Assembly: GCA_963738345.1 (NCBI GenBank)
Contig: CAVTWI010000002.1
Location: 6,076,001 to 6,140,000, forward strand
Source: Bog-159 sp963738345
GTDB lineage: Bacteria > Acidobacteriota > Terriglobia > Bryobacterales > Bryobacteraceae
DNA: 64,000 nt
Direction: 5' to 3'
Shown: positions 36,441 through 45,113 of the stretch, piece by piece
Layout of the letters: each line of letters starts with the position of its first letter
How positions within the stretch are numbered: the stretch's first letter is position 1
The notes under the pieces: generated by a model
What the model saw: only the letters and a program-made list of their open reading frames with translations
Database searches by the model: none
Told to the model about the DNA's origin: nothing
Position numbers and translations under genes: made by a program

Positions 36441-36577
36441 GTGAGACAGTCTGATCCTCCACCGGGGCGCGGCCGGCGCATGGCTATGTGCTCAGCGTCC
36501 CGCAGCAGTTCGAACCCGATGGCCCGAAACGCAGCTATCACTCTGGCTTTGGGGGCATCGACGGGGAACTTCGGCAT
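36416..36577 (-). pseudogene. hicA: HicA toxin, C-terminally truncated at a recombination junction
   Basis: A 53-residue frame starting at 36577: MPKFPVDAPKARVIAAFRAI, GFELLRDAEHIAMRRPRPGG, GSDCLTMP and then a foreign end AVPPL. The first 48 residues match the HicA family with the catalytic His in AEHIAM. The remaining 25-30 residues expected in the family (NH..IK..TLR.IL.QAGI) are absent; that DNA is the antisense of the NLYGTT-repeat remnant. The start overlaps the hicB stop (TGATG), the usual coupling. The toxin is probably inactive. Confidence 0.7.
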
Positions 36578-36804
36578 CAGGCTGCGATGGTTGCATCGGC
36601 GATGAATGCCTCGATCAGAGGAGAATCCTCAGAGAGCGCTTCATTGCCGAAAGTCTCGATGTGAAAACGTATGGCCGATTTGACGTCCGCAAGCGCTTCC
36701 TCGTAGCTTCCACCCTCGCCCACTACAATTCCTTTCATTCCGAGTGGGTAGGCGACGTAGCCGTCCGAGTGCTTTTCCACGACGATCTTGAATTGCCGAG
36801 TCAT
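36577..36804 (-). CDS. hicB: HicB antitoxin
   Basis: 75 residues from the ATG at 36804: FKIVVEKHSDGYVAYPLGMKGIVVGEGGSYEEALADVKSAIRFHIETFG, a short HicB fold without a DNA-binding tail. Upstream in-frame sequence is not family-like. It is coupled to the truncated hicA downstream, so it now encodes an antitoxin without a working partner at this locus. It could still counter related HicA toxins. Confidence 0.8.
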   Translation of the reverse strand: MTRQFKIVVEKHSDGYVAYPLGMKGIVVGEGGSYEEALADVKSAIRFHIETFGNEALSEDSPLIEAFIADATIAA

Positions 36805-37030
36805 GACTTGTCCGTAGTCTAGCACGGGCCGATAGCAAAAAATGCCCCTAGCCCGGTCAAATCCAGCCCCGATCACCCGAGCCTGCCACTGAATGGTCAC
36901 GCCCGTTAGCCACGATAACCAGGCCCGGCCACCACCCTCAACAACTGTTCCTCCAAGAACCGAACCATGTTTTATAGGAGCGTGGTTCGCTTGCCCCAAA
37001 CCCTAGCCTGACCGGGTCGTTTCCATCAGG

Positions 37031-37330
37031 CGAGCCGGGAGAACACTTCCTCCGCTCGAGCCGTCCCCGCCCAGTTCCAACCTCGCAATCCCGCTATACC
37101 CCTGAATCCAAAAACAATCCCCCCTCCAACCACCCGAAACCCGCAAGCCCCAATGCTATCCTAGTGTCGGATAGGGTGGCGCGCTCCATAAGGTTCCCCG
37201 CCATCCCACAAATGCTCTTTGACAACCTGCCCTAAAACCTGCCGAAATATCGTCAAACCCAAAAAATGTCACAAAATGTAACACGAAACAGCCTTTTCAA
37301 ATGTTGCATCCCCCCCCCGAATCCATCCGC
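37031..37330 (+). repeat. repeat unit copy A, upstream of the AhpD-like gene
   Basis: About 300 bases closely similar to 42207-42500 (copy C), with the inner 110 bases (37199-37311) also present as copy B at 37858-37973. The core runs CCGCCATCCCACAAATGCTC, then CCTGCCGAAATATCGTCA, then TGTCACAAAATGTAACA and ends near TGTTGCATC. The rest of the gap 36805-37362 shows no gene. The core contains two adjacent TGTNACA sites and probably serves as the control region of the AhpD-like gene. Confidence 0.75.
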
Positions 37331-37362
37331 CCCCATCCCCATCCAACCGATTAGGAGCCCTT

Positions 37363-37848
37363 ATGCAACCTCGCATCAATTACCTCAAAGCCGCCCCCGG
37401 CGCCTACCACGCTATGCTCGGCCTGGAGCAATATCTTCATAACTCCGGCCTCGAACAACCCCTCCTGCACCTTGTCAAACTGCGCGCCTCCCAGCTCAAT
37501 GGCTGCGCCTTCTGTCTCGACATGCATTGGAAAGACCTCCGCGCCATCGGCGAAAGCGAGCAGCGCCTCTACGCCCTCGACGCCTGGCGCGAGTCCCCCT
37601 TCTACACTGATCGCGAACGCGCCGCCCTGGCCTGGACCGAAGCCGTCACCCTGGTCGCCCAAAGCCACGTCTCCGATGCCGTCTACGACGAAGTCCGCCC
37701 TCACTTCACCGAAAAAGAACTCGCCGATCTCACCTTAGCCGTGGCCGCCATCAACGCCTGGAATCGCCTCTCCATCGCCGCCCGGACGGTCCCCGGTGAA
37801 TACAAATCCGCGCTCTCTGGGCCGAACGAACCCAATTCTGCCGTGTAA
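37363..37848 (+). CDS. AhpD-like carboxymuconolactone-decarboxylase-family protein
   Basis: 161 residues. The core LVKLRASQLNGCAFCLDMHWKDLRAIGE holds the CxxC and His of the AhpD peroxidase-like fold, followed by ALDAWRESPFYTDRERAALAWTEAVTLVA typical of this family. It probably reduces peroxides or acts as a thiol-dependent stress protein. AGGAG lies five bases before the ATG. It sits between repeat copies A and B, and its last roughly 70 bases recur downstream (37967-38034) and at 42515-42583, so the gene itself belongs to the repeated unit. Confidence 0.85.
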   Translation: MQPRINYLKAAPGAYHAMLGLEQYLHNSGLEQPLLHLVKLRASQLNGCAFCLDMHWKDLRAIGESEQRLYALDAWRESPFYTDRERAALAWTEAVTLVAQSHVSDAVYDEVRPHFTEKELADLTLAVAAINAWNRLSIAARTVPGEYKSALSGPNEPNSAV

Positions 37849-37857
37849 CATTCTGGG

Positions 37858-38034
37858 CCGCCATCCCACAAATATGCCCTTTGAAACCTGCCGCAATATC
37901 GTCAGCCCAGCAAAATGTCACAAAATGTAACACCAAACAGCCCTTTTCAATGTTGCATTCCCGCCGCCCGGACCGTCCCGGTGAATACAAATCCGCGCTC
38001 TCCCAGCCGAACGAACCCAATTCCGCCGTGTAAC
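37858..38034 (+). repeat. repeat unit copy B: core fused directly to the AhpD tail
   Basis: The 110-base core (37858-37973) is followed at once by a second copy of the last roughly 70 bases of the AhpD-like gene (encoding ARTVPGEYKSALS-like residues and its stop). Nearly the whole AhpD reading frame is missing between them, so this is a deletion scar of a core-AhpD unit. The next bases lead into a copy of the ADOP 3' end. Confidence 0.7.
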
Positions 38035-38079
38035 ATTTCCGGCCCAGCACCAGAATCAACGACTTACCAACGTGCAACG

Positions 38080-38328
38080 TTACTGCACCCGCAGCGCCAC
38101 CACCCGATCCACCAACAGCGCCCGCCGCGCCGGTAAATAGCTCGCCAGGAACGCCACCATCGCAAAAACCGCCGTCACCACCCCAAACACCACCGGATCG
38201 TTCGGCTTCACGCTAAACAGCATGCTCGCCAAAAACCGCGTCAGCCCATAAGCCGCCGCCAGCCCCACCACGATCCCCGCCCCCGCCAAAGTCATCGCCT
38301 GCCGCATCACCATGTTACGCAGCGCCCT
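38080..38328 (-). pseudogene. duplicated 3' end of an ADOP permease gene
   Basis: The frame 38080-38313 encodes 77 residues identical to the last 77 of the ADOP at 42584 except for two positions (LAGAG for LAAAG, LLVDR for LLVDP). DNA similarity extends from copy B to about 38328 and then stops abruptly, with an in-frame stop shortly upstream. With only one FtsX half-end it cannot be functional. It marks a segmental duplication of 42379-42833. Confidence 0.85.
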
Positions 38329-38462
38329 TTTGCGCAGTTGAAGTCAGATCCGCACTACCGCTACCGTGCGTTCACCGCCTAATTGCAGATCGACACAGAT
38401 CGCCGATTCGGATTTGGGGTTAGGCACTAAGCAGCGCCAGAGGAACAACTCTTGGAGACGGC

Positions 38463-41400
38463 TCACTTTACCCACACGACGGTTCCTATTTGCGAACTAA
38501 AGACCGGAATCGCCGGAATTTGAGTGAACACAATCGGAACAGCTCCAGGCGGCACATTCGAAGGCAGTTGAATATTGATTTGGGTTAGCCCATAAATTTC
38601 CCCCGGCGCCGGTCCCGCATACAGAACAGATGCGGGAAGCCCCCCTACGAACGCTCCCGGCAGAGACACGGGCACCGGGAATGGCGGCGACAGAGGCGCT
38701 AGACCGCCGTCCGGCAATGCGGGAATCGTCGCGCCGGTGCCGGTGACAAACAACGAAATCACAGACCCGCTGGTTGCGGGATTACTCTCCGAATTTACTG
38801 TTTCATCCTGGTTCAGCACTGCGGCTGGCCCCGTTCCGCTGGCGTTTAACGTGAAGACTCCGGGGGTGACGGCGTTGACGAAGACTAGGACGGGCGCCGA
38901 AGCGACGCCGTTGCGCACCACCACTACGGACGTTGCCGGTTGGCCCCCAACGCTGGCGGGCACCACTGCGGATGCTTGGTACTCCTGCAAATAAATCAGC
39001 GGCGCAGCCTTCCCGTTGATCAGGATTTGCGTTTGCTCCAGTTCGGCGGGAAAGGCGCCGTTCACAGGAGTGTTAAATTGCACCGATGGCGGCCCCAGAG
39101 CGCTTCCGAAGATAGTGATGATTTCAGCGGGGGAAATGGCCGCGTTCACGTAGCTTGCTGCGCCAGTCACTCCACCCGGCGAGATTGCGGGAACGCTTAC
39201 GTCGACAAAAAATGGCAGACTCGCAGCGGCCGTGGAACCCGTGGAATCCTGAACCGTAACAAGTACCGGCGCGGACTGCGGCTGCGCCGGCGTCCCGAAC
39301 ACGATTCCCGACGGGGACAATTTCAACCCGGCCGGGAGGCCTGCGGCGGTCCACTGGTACGGCGGCGTGCCACCCGAAGCCTCGAGAGGACAAAGATATT
39401 GCACGCCCGGATGGGCGTTGAAAAGCCGCGACGTGGCTACCGTGACCGGTTGCGGCTGAATCACCATGGGCACCGAAAAGGGGTTCTGGAACGAGCCGGC
39501 AGAGTCGGTTGCAATTCCGCCGAACGTGAACGTCCCAGGCTTTTGCGGGATGCCGGTAAGCAGTCCGGCGGGAGTAACGACAAAGCCTGGCACGTTCAGG
39601 TAAGTGAAGCGATACGGCGGGATTCCACCGGTAATCTGTAATTGGTAGGACAGCGGCACACCCACTGTACCTTGCACAGGGCTGGTTGGCGCAGCGACCA
39701 GGACGCCGGGCACGTATGTTACGTCATAATCGATGGATCCTGTGCGGCCGGCGGAATCGGTCACTTGCACAGTCACCGAGTTAGTGACCGGTGCCAGCCC
39801 GGCAAAGCTGCTCGATAGATCGAAAGCAGCCACACTGCCAGAGCCTTGGGTGAGCGTCCACTGGTACGGAGGAACTCCGCCCGCCACGCTTAGGGTGAAA
39901 GTCTGATTCTGCACGTCGATGGGCGGCAGCGCCGCGGGACTGATCGCCAGCACCGGCGACGAAGAAACGACGTAGAAGGTATAAATTGCGGCGTCGGTCG
40001 AAGATTGGTTCGCGGCCGTCGCCACCAAACCGTAGAGACCAGGAGTAGTCGGAGTCCCGCTGAGGGTACCGGAGGCCTTATCGAACTGCATGCCAGCGGG
40101 GAGCGCGGCTGGTCCGAGAGTCCAGGATGTGGCCTTGCTCAGGGTGGTCGGCAGCACGGCGGAATATTCGGCGCCTACTTGCAAATCCGGAAGGGTACGC
40201 GGAACCAGGGCTGGATTCGGCCCGAATACGACTGTCTGTAGAGTAAACTCAGACTCGCCCTGCCCGGAGATAGCTGTGATCTCAAATTGGTGGACGCCGG
40301 TGAGCAGGGGCAGACCGCGGAGGGTTCCAGACGCGTCGAAGGCAAATTCGGGCGGCAAACCCGTCGATCCTTGATAAGTGTAGGGACCAGGCGGCGCGTA
40401 AGGGCCGAGCAGTGAAGCGGCGTAGGGCACGCCGACCACACCGGAAGGCAGAGTGCCTAGGAATTCCCCGGTGCTAGTGACCCTGATTTCAAAAGCCTGG
40501 TAGACCGTAGCGCCGGTGGCGTCGGTGACCTGCACGGGGAAAACATAATCTCCTGGCGTCGTGTATGTGCCATTCAAATTACCCGATGCATCGATAGTAA
40601 CTCCAGCGGGGAGCATGGATGGCTCAGGCGCCGTGTATTGGTATGGAGGTGTGCCACCGGTAGCCTGGACCTTTTGGGGGAACATGCTGCCGGACTCCAG
40701 GTTTGTGAGCGTGGATGGTGCGAATTGCAAGCTGGAAGGCGCCACAATCAGCGGAATTGTCTTTTGCGCAGTGTTTCCGGAATCGAAAACCGTAATCGTG
40801 GCCTGGTATGTACCAGCGATCAGGGACCCTACACTGACCTGTCCGAAGTTGCCCTCGGCGTCGACCGTGATGACGGGGGTGCCTTGTGCACCAGATACCT
40901 GGATGAGCGAGGCCAGGTTATCGGTTGCAAATACGGGATCGAGGGAAGTCGTGACGATGGTCAATGGGTTCGGCGATGCCGTGATTGAGTAACTGGTGGT
41001 AACTTGCTGACCGGCACCATTGATGGAGGTAATCGGTATGGTGACGGTGGACGGCTGATCGATAATCCCCTGGAGAACGCCAGCGGTGGGATCGAGGGTT
41101 ATCCCTCCGGGAAGCTTACCGGACCAACTGAATGGTGGATTGCCGCCAGGAACAGGCAGATAGAACGTGAAGACGGTCTGGGAGAGGACATTCACGGAAG
41201 TATCTGAAATGAGTACGCCGGGGGGCGCCACGGGAAAGTGAATCGATAGGTAGATCTTCGCGCCCGTCGCGTCGAGAAAGATCAGGCTCTGTGAGCCGGA
41301 AGGCTCCGCGGTGCCGGTGGCTTTTCCAGTGGGGTCGATTTGTAACCCGTCAACGCTTGTGGTCTGGAAGGTAAATGGCGGCAGACCGCCGGTTATGGCT

Positions 41401-42047
41401 ATCTGGAAGTCATAGGGCAAGCCGCTTCTCAAGGTGGGGAAGTTACCGGCTAGGGCAGCGGGGGAGACGATTACAGCTAGCTTGACGGGCACCGATAGAT
41501 TAGCTTTGGTCGAGTCGGTAACCAACAGGGTGAAATTGTATGTTCCAGGTGTGGTATAGGTGCCATCTACGACGAACCCATTGGGGTTGAGCGTGAGGCC
41601 GGGGGGAAGCAATCCTGATTGCAAGGACCACACATACGGTGGCGCGCCACCCGTGACCGGCGGAAATACCAACGGCTGGCCCACTATCCCTTCCTGGAGT
41701 GCCGGATTCTCGATGATGAGCGACAACTGGCTGGTGAACTGGGCCGTTACGATTTGCTGGACGGTGGCGCCAGACTGATCGTTGAGTTGAACTTGGAACG
41801 AATAGAAACCTCCGCCCTGCGGAATGCCGCTGAGCACGCCAGTGCCGCTGTCAAGCGTGAGACCTTGCGGGGGCGACCCCGCAGCAACTCCCCATAATGG
41901 GTTAGTGGCCCCGCTCGACGTGAACGTGTACGAATAGTTCTGACCGGCCTTGCCCGATGGTAGGAAAGGACTGGATGTTATCTGAATAGCTGCAAATAAC
42001 GAGTGTGATAGCGCGAGTAACAGCGCTGTTTTGCGCAATTGTGCCAC
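38463..42047 (-). CDS. giant secreted Ig-repeat protein with TIGR03437 C-terminal domain
   Basis: About 1194 residues if started at the GTG at 42047, which gives a signal peptide (LRKTALLLALSHSLFA). The open frame extends to 42425, but that part runs through repeat C and looks non-coding. About eleven He_PIG-like modules follow (for example VSGGVPPYQW, ITGGIPPYRF, ASGGTPPYQW), less regular than in the 17.5-kb protein. The last roughly 240 residues (SYVNAAISPAEIITIFGSALGP, then AVVPASVGGQPATSVVV and GLTQINIQLPSNVPPGAVPI) are the TIGR03437 domain that ends many secreted proteins in Solibacter. Probably surface-exposed; ligand unknown. Confidence 0.82.
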   Translation of the reverse strand: MAQLRKTALLLALSHSLFAAIQITSSPFLPSGKAGQNYSYTFTSSGATNPLWGVAAGSPPQGLTLDSGTGVLSGIPQGGGFYSFQVQLNDQSGATVQQIVTAQFTSQLSLIIENPALQEGIVGQPLVFPPVTGGAPPYVWSLQSGLLPPGLTLNPNGFVVDGTYTTPGTYNFTLLVTDSTKANLSVPVKLAVIVSPAALAGNFPTLRSGLPYDFQIAITGGLPPFTFQTTSVDGLQIDPTGKATGTAEPSGSQSLIFLDATGAKIYLSIHFPVAPPGVLISDTSVNVLSQTVFTFYLPVPGGNPPFSWSGKLPGGITLDPTAGVLQGIIDQPSTVTIPITSINGAGQQVTTSYSITASPNPLTIVTTSLDPVFATDNLASLIQVSGAQGTPVITVDAEGNFGQVSVGSLIAGTYQATITVFDSGNTAQKTIPLIVAPSSLQFAPSTLTNLESGSMFPQKVQATGGTPPYQYTAPEPSMLPAGVTIDASGNLNGTYTTPGDYVFPVQVTDATGATVYQAFEIRVTSTGEFLGTLPSGVVGVPYAASLLGPYAPPGPYTYQGSTGLPPEFAFDASGTLRGLPLLTGVHQFEITAISGQGESEFTLQTVVFGPNPALVPRTLPDLQVGAEYSAVLPTTLSKATSWTLGPAALPAGMQFDKASGTLSGTPTTPGLYGLVATAANQSSTDAAIYTFYVVSSSPVLAISPAALPPIDVQNQTFTLSVAGGVPPYQWTLTQGSGSVAAFDLSSSFAGLAPVTNSVTVQVTDSAGRTGSIDYDVTYVPGVLVAAPTSPVQGTVGVPLSYQLQITGGIPPYRFTYLNVPGFVVTPAGLLTGIPQKPGTFTFGGIATDSAGSFQNPFSVPMVIQPQPVTVATSRLFNAHPGVQYLCPLEASGGTPPYQWTAAGLPAGLKLSPSGIVFGTPAQPQSAPVLVTVQDSTGSTAAASLPFFVDVSVPAISPGGVTGAASYVNAAISPAEIITIFGSALGPPSVQFNTPVNGAFPAELEQTQILINGKAAPLIYLQEYQASAVVPASVGGQPATSVVVVRNGVASAPVLVFVNAVTPGVFTLNASGTGPAAVLNQDETVNSESNPATSGSVISLFVTGTGATIPALPDGGLAPLSPPFPVPVSLPGAFVGGLPASVLYAGPAPGEIYGLTQINIQLPSNVPPGAVPIVFTQIPAIPVFSSQIGTVVWVK

Positions 42048-42206
42048 GCCCGATGTTATCAGGTTGTTTGGATCTTTATCATGCCCGATCAGGGACAGAG
42101 CGAGAGCGTCGCTACTGATTATCGAAAAGCAAAGCCTAAATAACGAAGAAGCATCCGCATGGGCGAATAAAGAGTGGCCTGCCACAAAGAACTTAGCTGA
42201 GCGACA

Positions 42207-42583
42207 TTCCCAGCCAGCGAGAACACTCCCGATCCGCAAGCGGTCATGCGCCCAGTTCCAATCTCGCAATCCTGCTATCCCCCTGAATCCAAAAGCAATG
42301 CCCAGCCCGAGGGCCCAAAACCCGCAAAGCCCAGTGCTATCCTGATGGCGGATAGGATGTCGCGCTCCACAAGGTTCCCCGCCATCCCACAAATGCTCTT
42401 TGAAAACCTGCCGAAATATCGTCAAACCGGCGAAAATGCAACAAAATGTAACACCAAATAGCCTTTTTCAATGTTGCATTCCCGCCGAATCCCATCCGCC
42501 GCTATCGCTCCTTCGCCGCCCGGATCGTCCCCGGTGCATAGAAATCCGCACACTCCGGCCGAACGAACCCAATTTCCGCCGTG
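42207..42583 (+). repeat. repeat unit copy C: leader, core and AhpD tail scar
   Basis: Copy C matches copy A over its leader (42207-42378) and core (42379-42486), continues with the bases that precede AhpD in copy A (CCGAATCCCATCCGCC), then jumps to the AhpD tail (about 42515-42583), which abuts the ADOP stop. So most of AhpD has been deleted here. The core variant is TGCAACAAAATGTAACA. The rest of 42048-42206 holds nothing recognisable. Confidence 0.72.
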
Positions 42584-45040
42584 TTACTGCACCCGCAACG
42601 CCACCACCGGATCCACCAGCAGCGCCCGCCGCGCCGGTAAATAGCTCGCCAGAAACGCCACCATCGCAAAAACCGCCGTCACCACCCCAAATACCACCGG
42701 ATCGTTCGGCTTCACGCTAAACAGCATGCTCGCCAAAAACCGCGTCAGCCCATAAGCCGCTGCCAGCCCCACCACGATCCCCGCCGCCGCCAAAGTCATC
42801 GCCTGCCGCATCACCATGTTACGTAGCGCCGGGAAATCCGCGCCCAGCGCCAGCCGGATGCCAAACTCCAGCGTCCGCTGCTCCACCGCATAAGCCATCA
42901 GCCCGTATAGCCCAATCGACGCCAGCAGAATCGCCACCCCCGCGAAGATCCCCAGCACCCACGTATTAAACTGGTCCCGCGCTGTTGACCCGATCACGAT
43001 CTGGTCCATCGTCCGCATATGCGCCGCCGGCAAATCAGCCGTCGCCTGAAACGCCCGTTGAATCGGCGCCGAAACCGAGAACGGCGCCACCTTCGTGCGC
43101 ACCACCCAGCTCAACGGCATGAACCGGTTGTTCAGCGTCATGTATGCGTCGCCCACCTGCGCCAGCGGAATAAACGTCTCCGCCTGCGGATCTTGGTTCA
43201 ACCCTCCATCCCTCGCATCCCCGATCACACCGATAATCTCTCGCGGTGGCTGCGTGAACTCCGGCCCCATTCCCGACCCGATAATCAGCCGGTGCCCGAT
43301 CGGGTCGCCGCCCTTCCAGAACTTTGTCGCCATCGCCTGGTTAATCACCACCACCGGCGTCGCCGCCGCATCGTCGCGCTCCGTGAAGACCCGGCCACGC
43401 ACTACCGGTATCTTGAACACGTCGAAGAACCGTGCCGTTACATAGTTCCAAGCCGCCCCGCCGTGCGCCGGCCCGTCCGTAAGGGGACGCCCTTCGATAA
43501 TGAAACCCAGGCCGAGCCCGCCTTGCAGCGGCAAGTAGGAAGTCGCCGCCGCAGCCTCCACCCCGGGAATCGCGTGGATCCGTTCCAATGCCCCGCGCGC
43601 CATCAGTTCTACTCCCGCCGTCCGGTCGAATTTGCTGCCGGTCAGGGCCGTGTCCATGGTCAGCACGTTATGCGCGTCAAAGCCCGGTGCAACATTATGC
43701 AACGCCGAAAACGTTCTGATCAGCAGTCCGGCCCCGATCAGCAACACCATCGCCAGGGCCATCTCCACCATCACCAGCGCGCCCCGCATCTTGTTTTGCC
43801 GCATGCCCGATCCGCCCCGCGCCCCGGTCTCCTTCAGGGTGATGTTCAAGTCGGCGCGCGACGCGTGCAGCGCCGGCACCAGTCCGAATAGGATGCCGGT
43901 TGCCAGCGCCAGCAGCAGCGTGAACCCCATCACGGTCCAGTCCATGGTCACCGCCGCTCCCTCCGGCCCAATCCGCGGAATATCTCCCGGATTCACCGCC
44001 AGCAGCGCCCGCACTCCCGCCGCCCCAATCACCAACCCCAGCAACCCGCCGATCAGTGAAAGCGCCACGCTCTCGGTCAGCAGTTGCCGTATAATTCGGC
44101 CGCGCCCCGCGCCAATCGCCGCCCGTATGGCGATCTCGCGTGAGCGCCCCGTGGCCCGCGCTAACAGCAGGCTCGCCACATTGGCGCAGGCGATCAGCAG
44201 GACGCATCCCACCGCGCCCAGCAGCACAAAAAGCGCCGTCCGCACATTGCGCACCAACAGTTCTTGCATGGGCTCGGCGCTAAAGCTCATCTTCTTGTCC
44301 ATCGCGCCCGGATACCGCCGCTTGAACTCTTCTCCCGCCAGGTTCAGCGCGGCCTTGGCGGATCCCAGCGAGACACCCGGTTTTAACCGCGCCGCTGCCT
44401 GGAAAAAATGTCCCTGGTTCACGCTCTCCGGATCGGCCTGAAAGGGCAAGTACACATCCGGCTGTGGATCAAAGGTAAAGCCCGGACTCAGCACCCCGAT
44501 CACCGTGTATGATTCCCCGCCCAACGTAAGCGGCTTACCGGCGATGTTCGGGTCCGATCCGAAACGCCGCTGCCACAGCCCGTTCGACAGCACGATCACG
44601 TTGGCGCCGCGCGGACGGTCTTCTTCCGCTGTAAACGTGCGGCCCACCGCCGTTCGCGCGCCAAAGAGATGGAAGAATTCGTAAGAAACGTGGATGCCTT
44701 TAAGCTGCTCCGGTCGGTCGCCCCCGCTAAGATTGAGCCCCGGCCCCCCGGTGTCGTAAGCGCTCACATCTTCCAGCACCTGCGTTTGGCACCGCCACGC
44801 GTTGTACTTCGGTACCGAGGCCCCCGGGAATCCGCCTTGCGGCGTGCTGGTCATCAGCGTCACAATCCGGTCCGGCTCCGGAAAAGCCAAGGGCTTCAGC
44901 AGTACCGTATTCACCACCGAGAAGATTGCCGTGTTCGCCCCAATCCCCAACGCCAGCGCGCAGATCGCCGTAGCTGTGAAACCCGGACTTTGCCGCAGCA
45001 TCCGCAAAGCTTGTTTCAAATCCATCCAAAAGGTTTCCAT
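42584..45040 (-). CDS. ADOP family permease (MacB-like core, two FtsX domains)
   Basis: 818 residues. It starts METFWMDLKQALRMLRQSPGFTATAICALALGIGANTAIFSVVN, the usual ADOP N-terminus with TM1, followed by a MacB-like periplasmic domain, an FtsX block of three helices (about 280-410), a second anchor (MVEMALAMVLLIGAGLL), a second periplasmic domain and a final FtsX block. No ATPase gene is adjacent, as is typical for these duplicated orphan permeases of acidobacteria; the exported substrate is unknown. The frame is clean. The last 77 codons are duplicated at 38080. Confidence 0.9.
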   Translation of the reverse strand: METFWMDLKQALRMLRQSPGFTATAICALALGIGANTAIFSVVNTVLLKPLAFPEPDRIVTLMTSTPQGGFPGASVPKYNAWRCQTQVLEDVSAYDTGGPGLNLSGGDRPEQLKGIHVSYEFFHLFGARTAVGRTFTAEEDRPRGANVIVLSNGLWQRRFGSDPNIAGKPLTLGGESYTVIGVLSPGFTFDPQPDVYLPFQADPESVNQGHFFQAAARLKPGVSLGSAKAALNLAGEEFKRRYPGAMDKKMSFSAEPMQELLVRNVRTALFVLLGAVGCVLLIACANVASLLLARATGRSREIAIRAAIGAGRGRIIRQLLTESVALSLIGGLLGLVIGAAGVRALLAVNPGDIPRIGPEGAAVTMDWTVMGFTLLLALATGILFGLVPALHASRADLNITLKETGARGGSGMRQNKMRGALVMVEMALAMVLLIGAGLLIRTFSALHNVAPGFDAHNVLTMDTALTGSKFDRTAGVELMARGALERIHAIPGVEAAAATSYLPLQGGLGLGFIIEGRPLTDGPAHGGAAWNYVTARFFDVFKIPVVRGRVFTERDDAAATPVVVINQAMATKFWKGGDPIGHRLIIGSGMGPEFTQPPREIIGVIGDARDGGLNQDPQAETFIPLAQVGDAYMTLNNRFMPLSWVVRTKVAPFSVSAPIQRAFQATADLPAAHMRTMDQIVIGSTARDQFNTWVLGIFAGVAILLASIGLYGLMAYAVEQRTLEFGIRLALGADFPALRNMVMRQAMTLAAAGIVVGLAAAYGLTRFLASMLFSVKPNDPVVFGVVTAVFAMVAFLASYLPARRALLVDPVVALRVQ

Positions 45041-45113
45041 GAGACTATTAGACTCCGCCGCCCTCCATATGTTTGGGCCACTCCGGCAGCCTGATCACCC
45101 TCCTTGTGTTCTA

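Noticed and set aside
37199..37973. CRISPR-like array from the repeated cores
   Set aside because: Only three copies, unequal spacing of hundreds to thousands of bases, and the repeats are about 110 bases with drift.
37031..38328. Insertion sequence bounded by repeat copies A and B
   Set aside because: No transposase, no terminal inverted repeats, and the cargo is a peroxidase-like gene; direct repeats fit duplication better.
42048..42425. N-terminal extension of the second giant Ig protein
   Set aside because: It runs through repeat copy C and lacks family features; a signal peptide follows the GTG at 42047.
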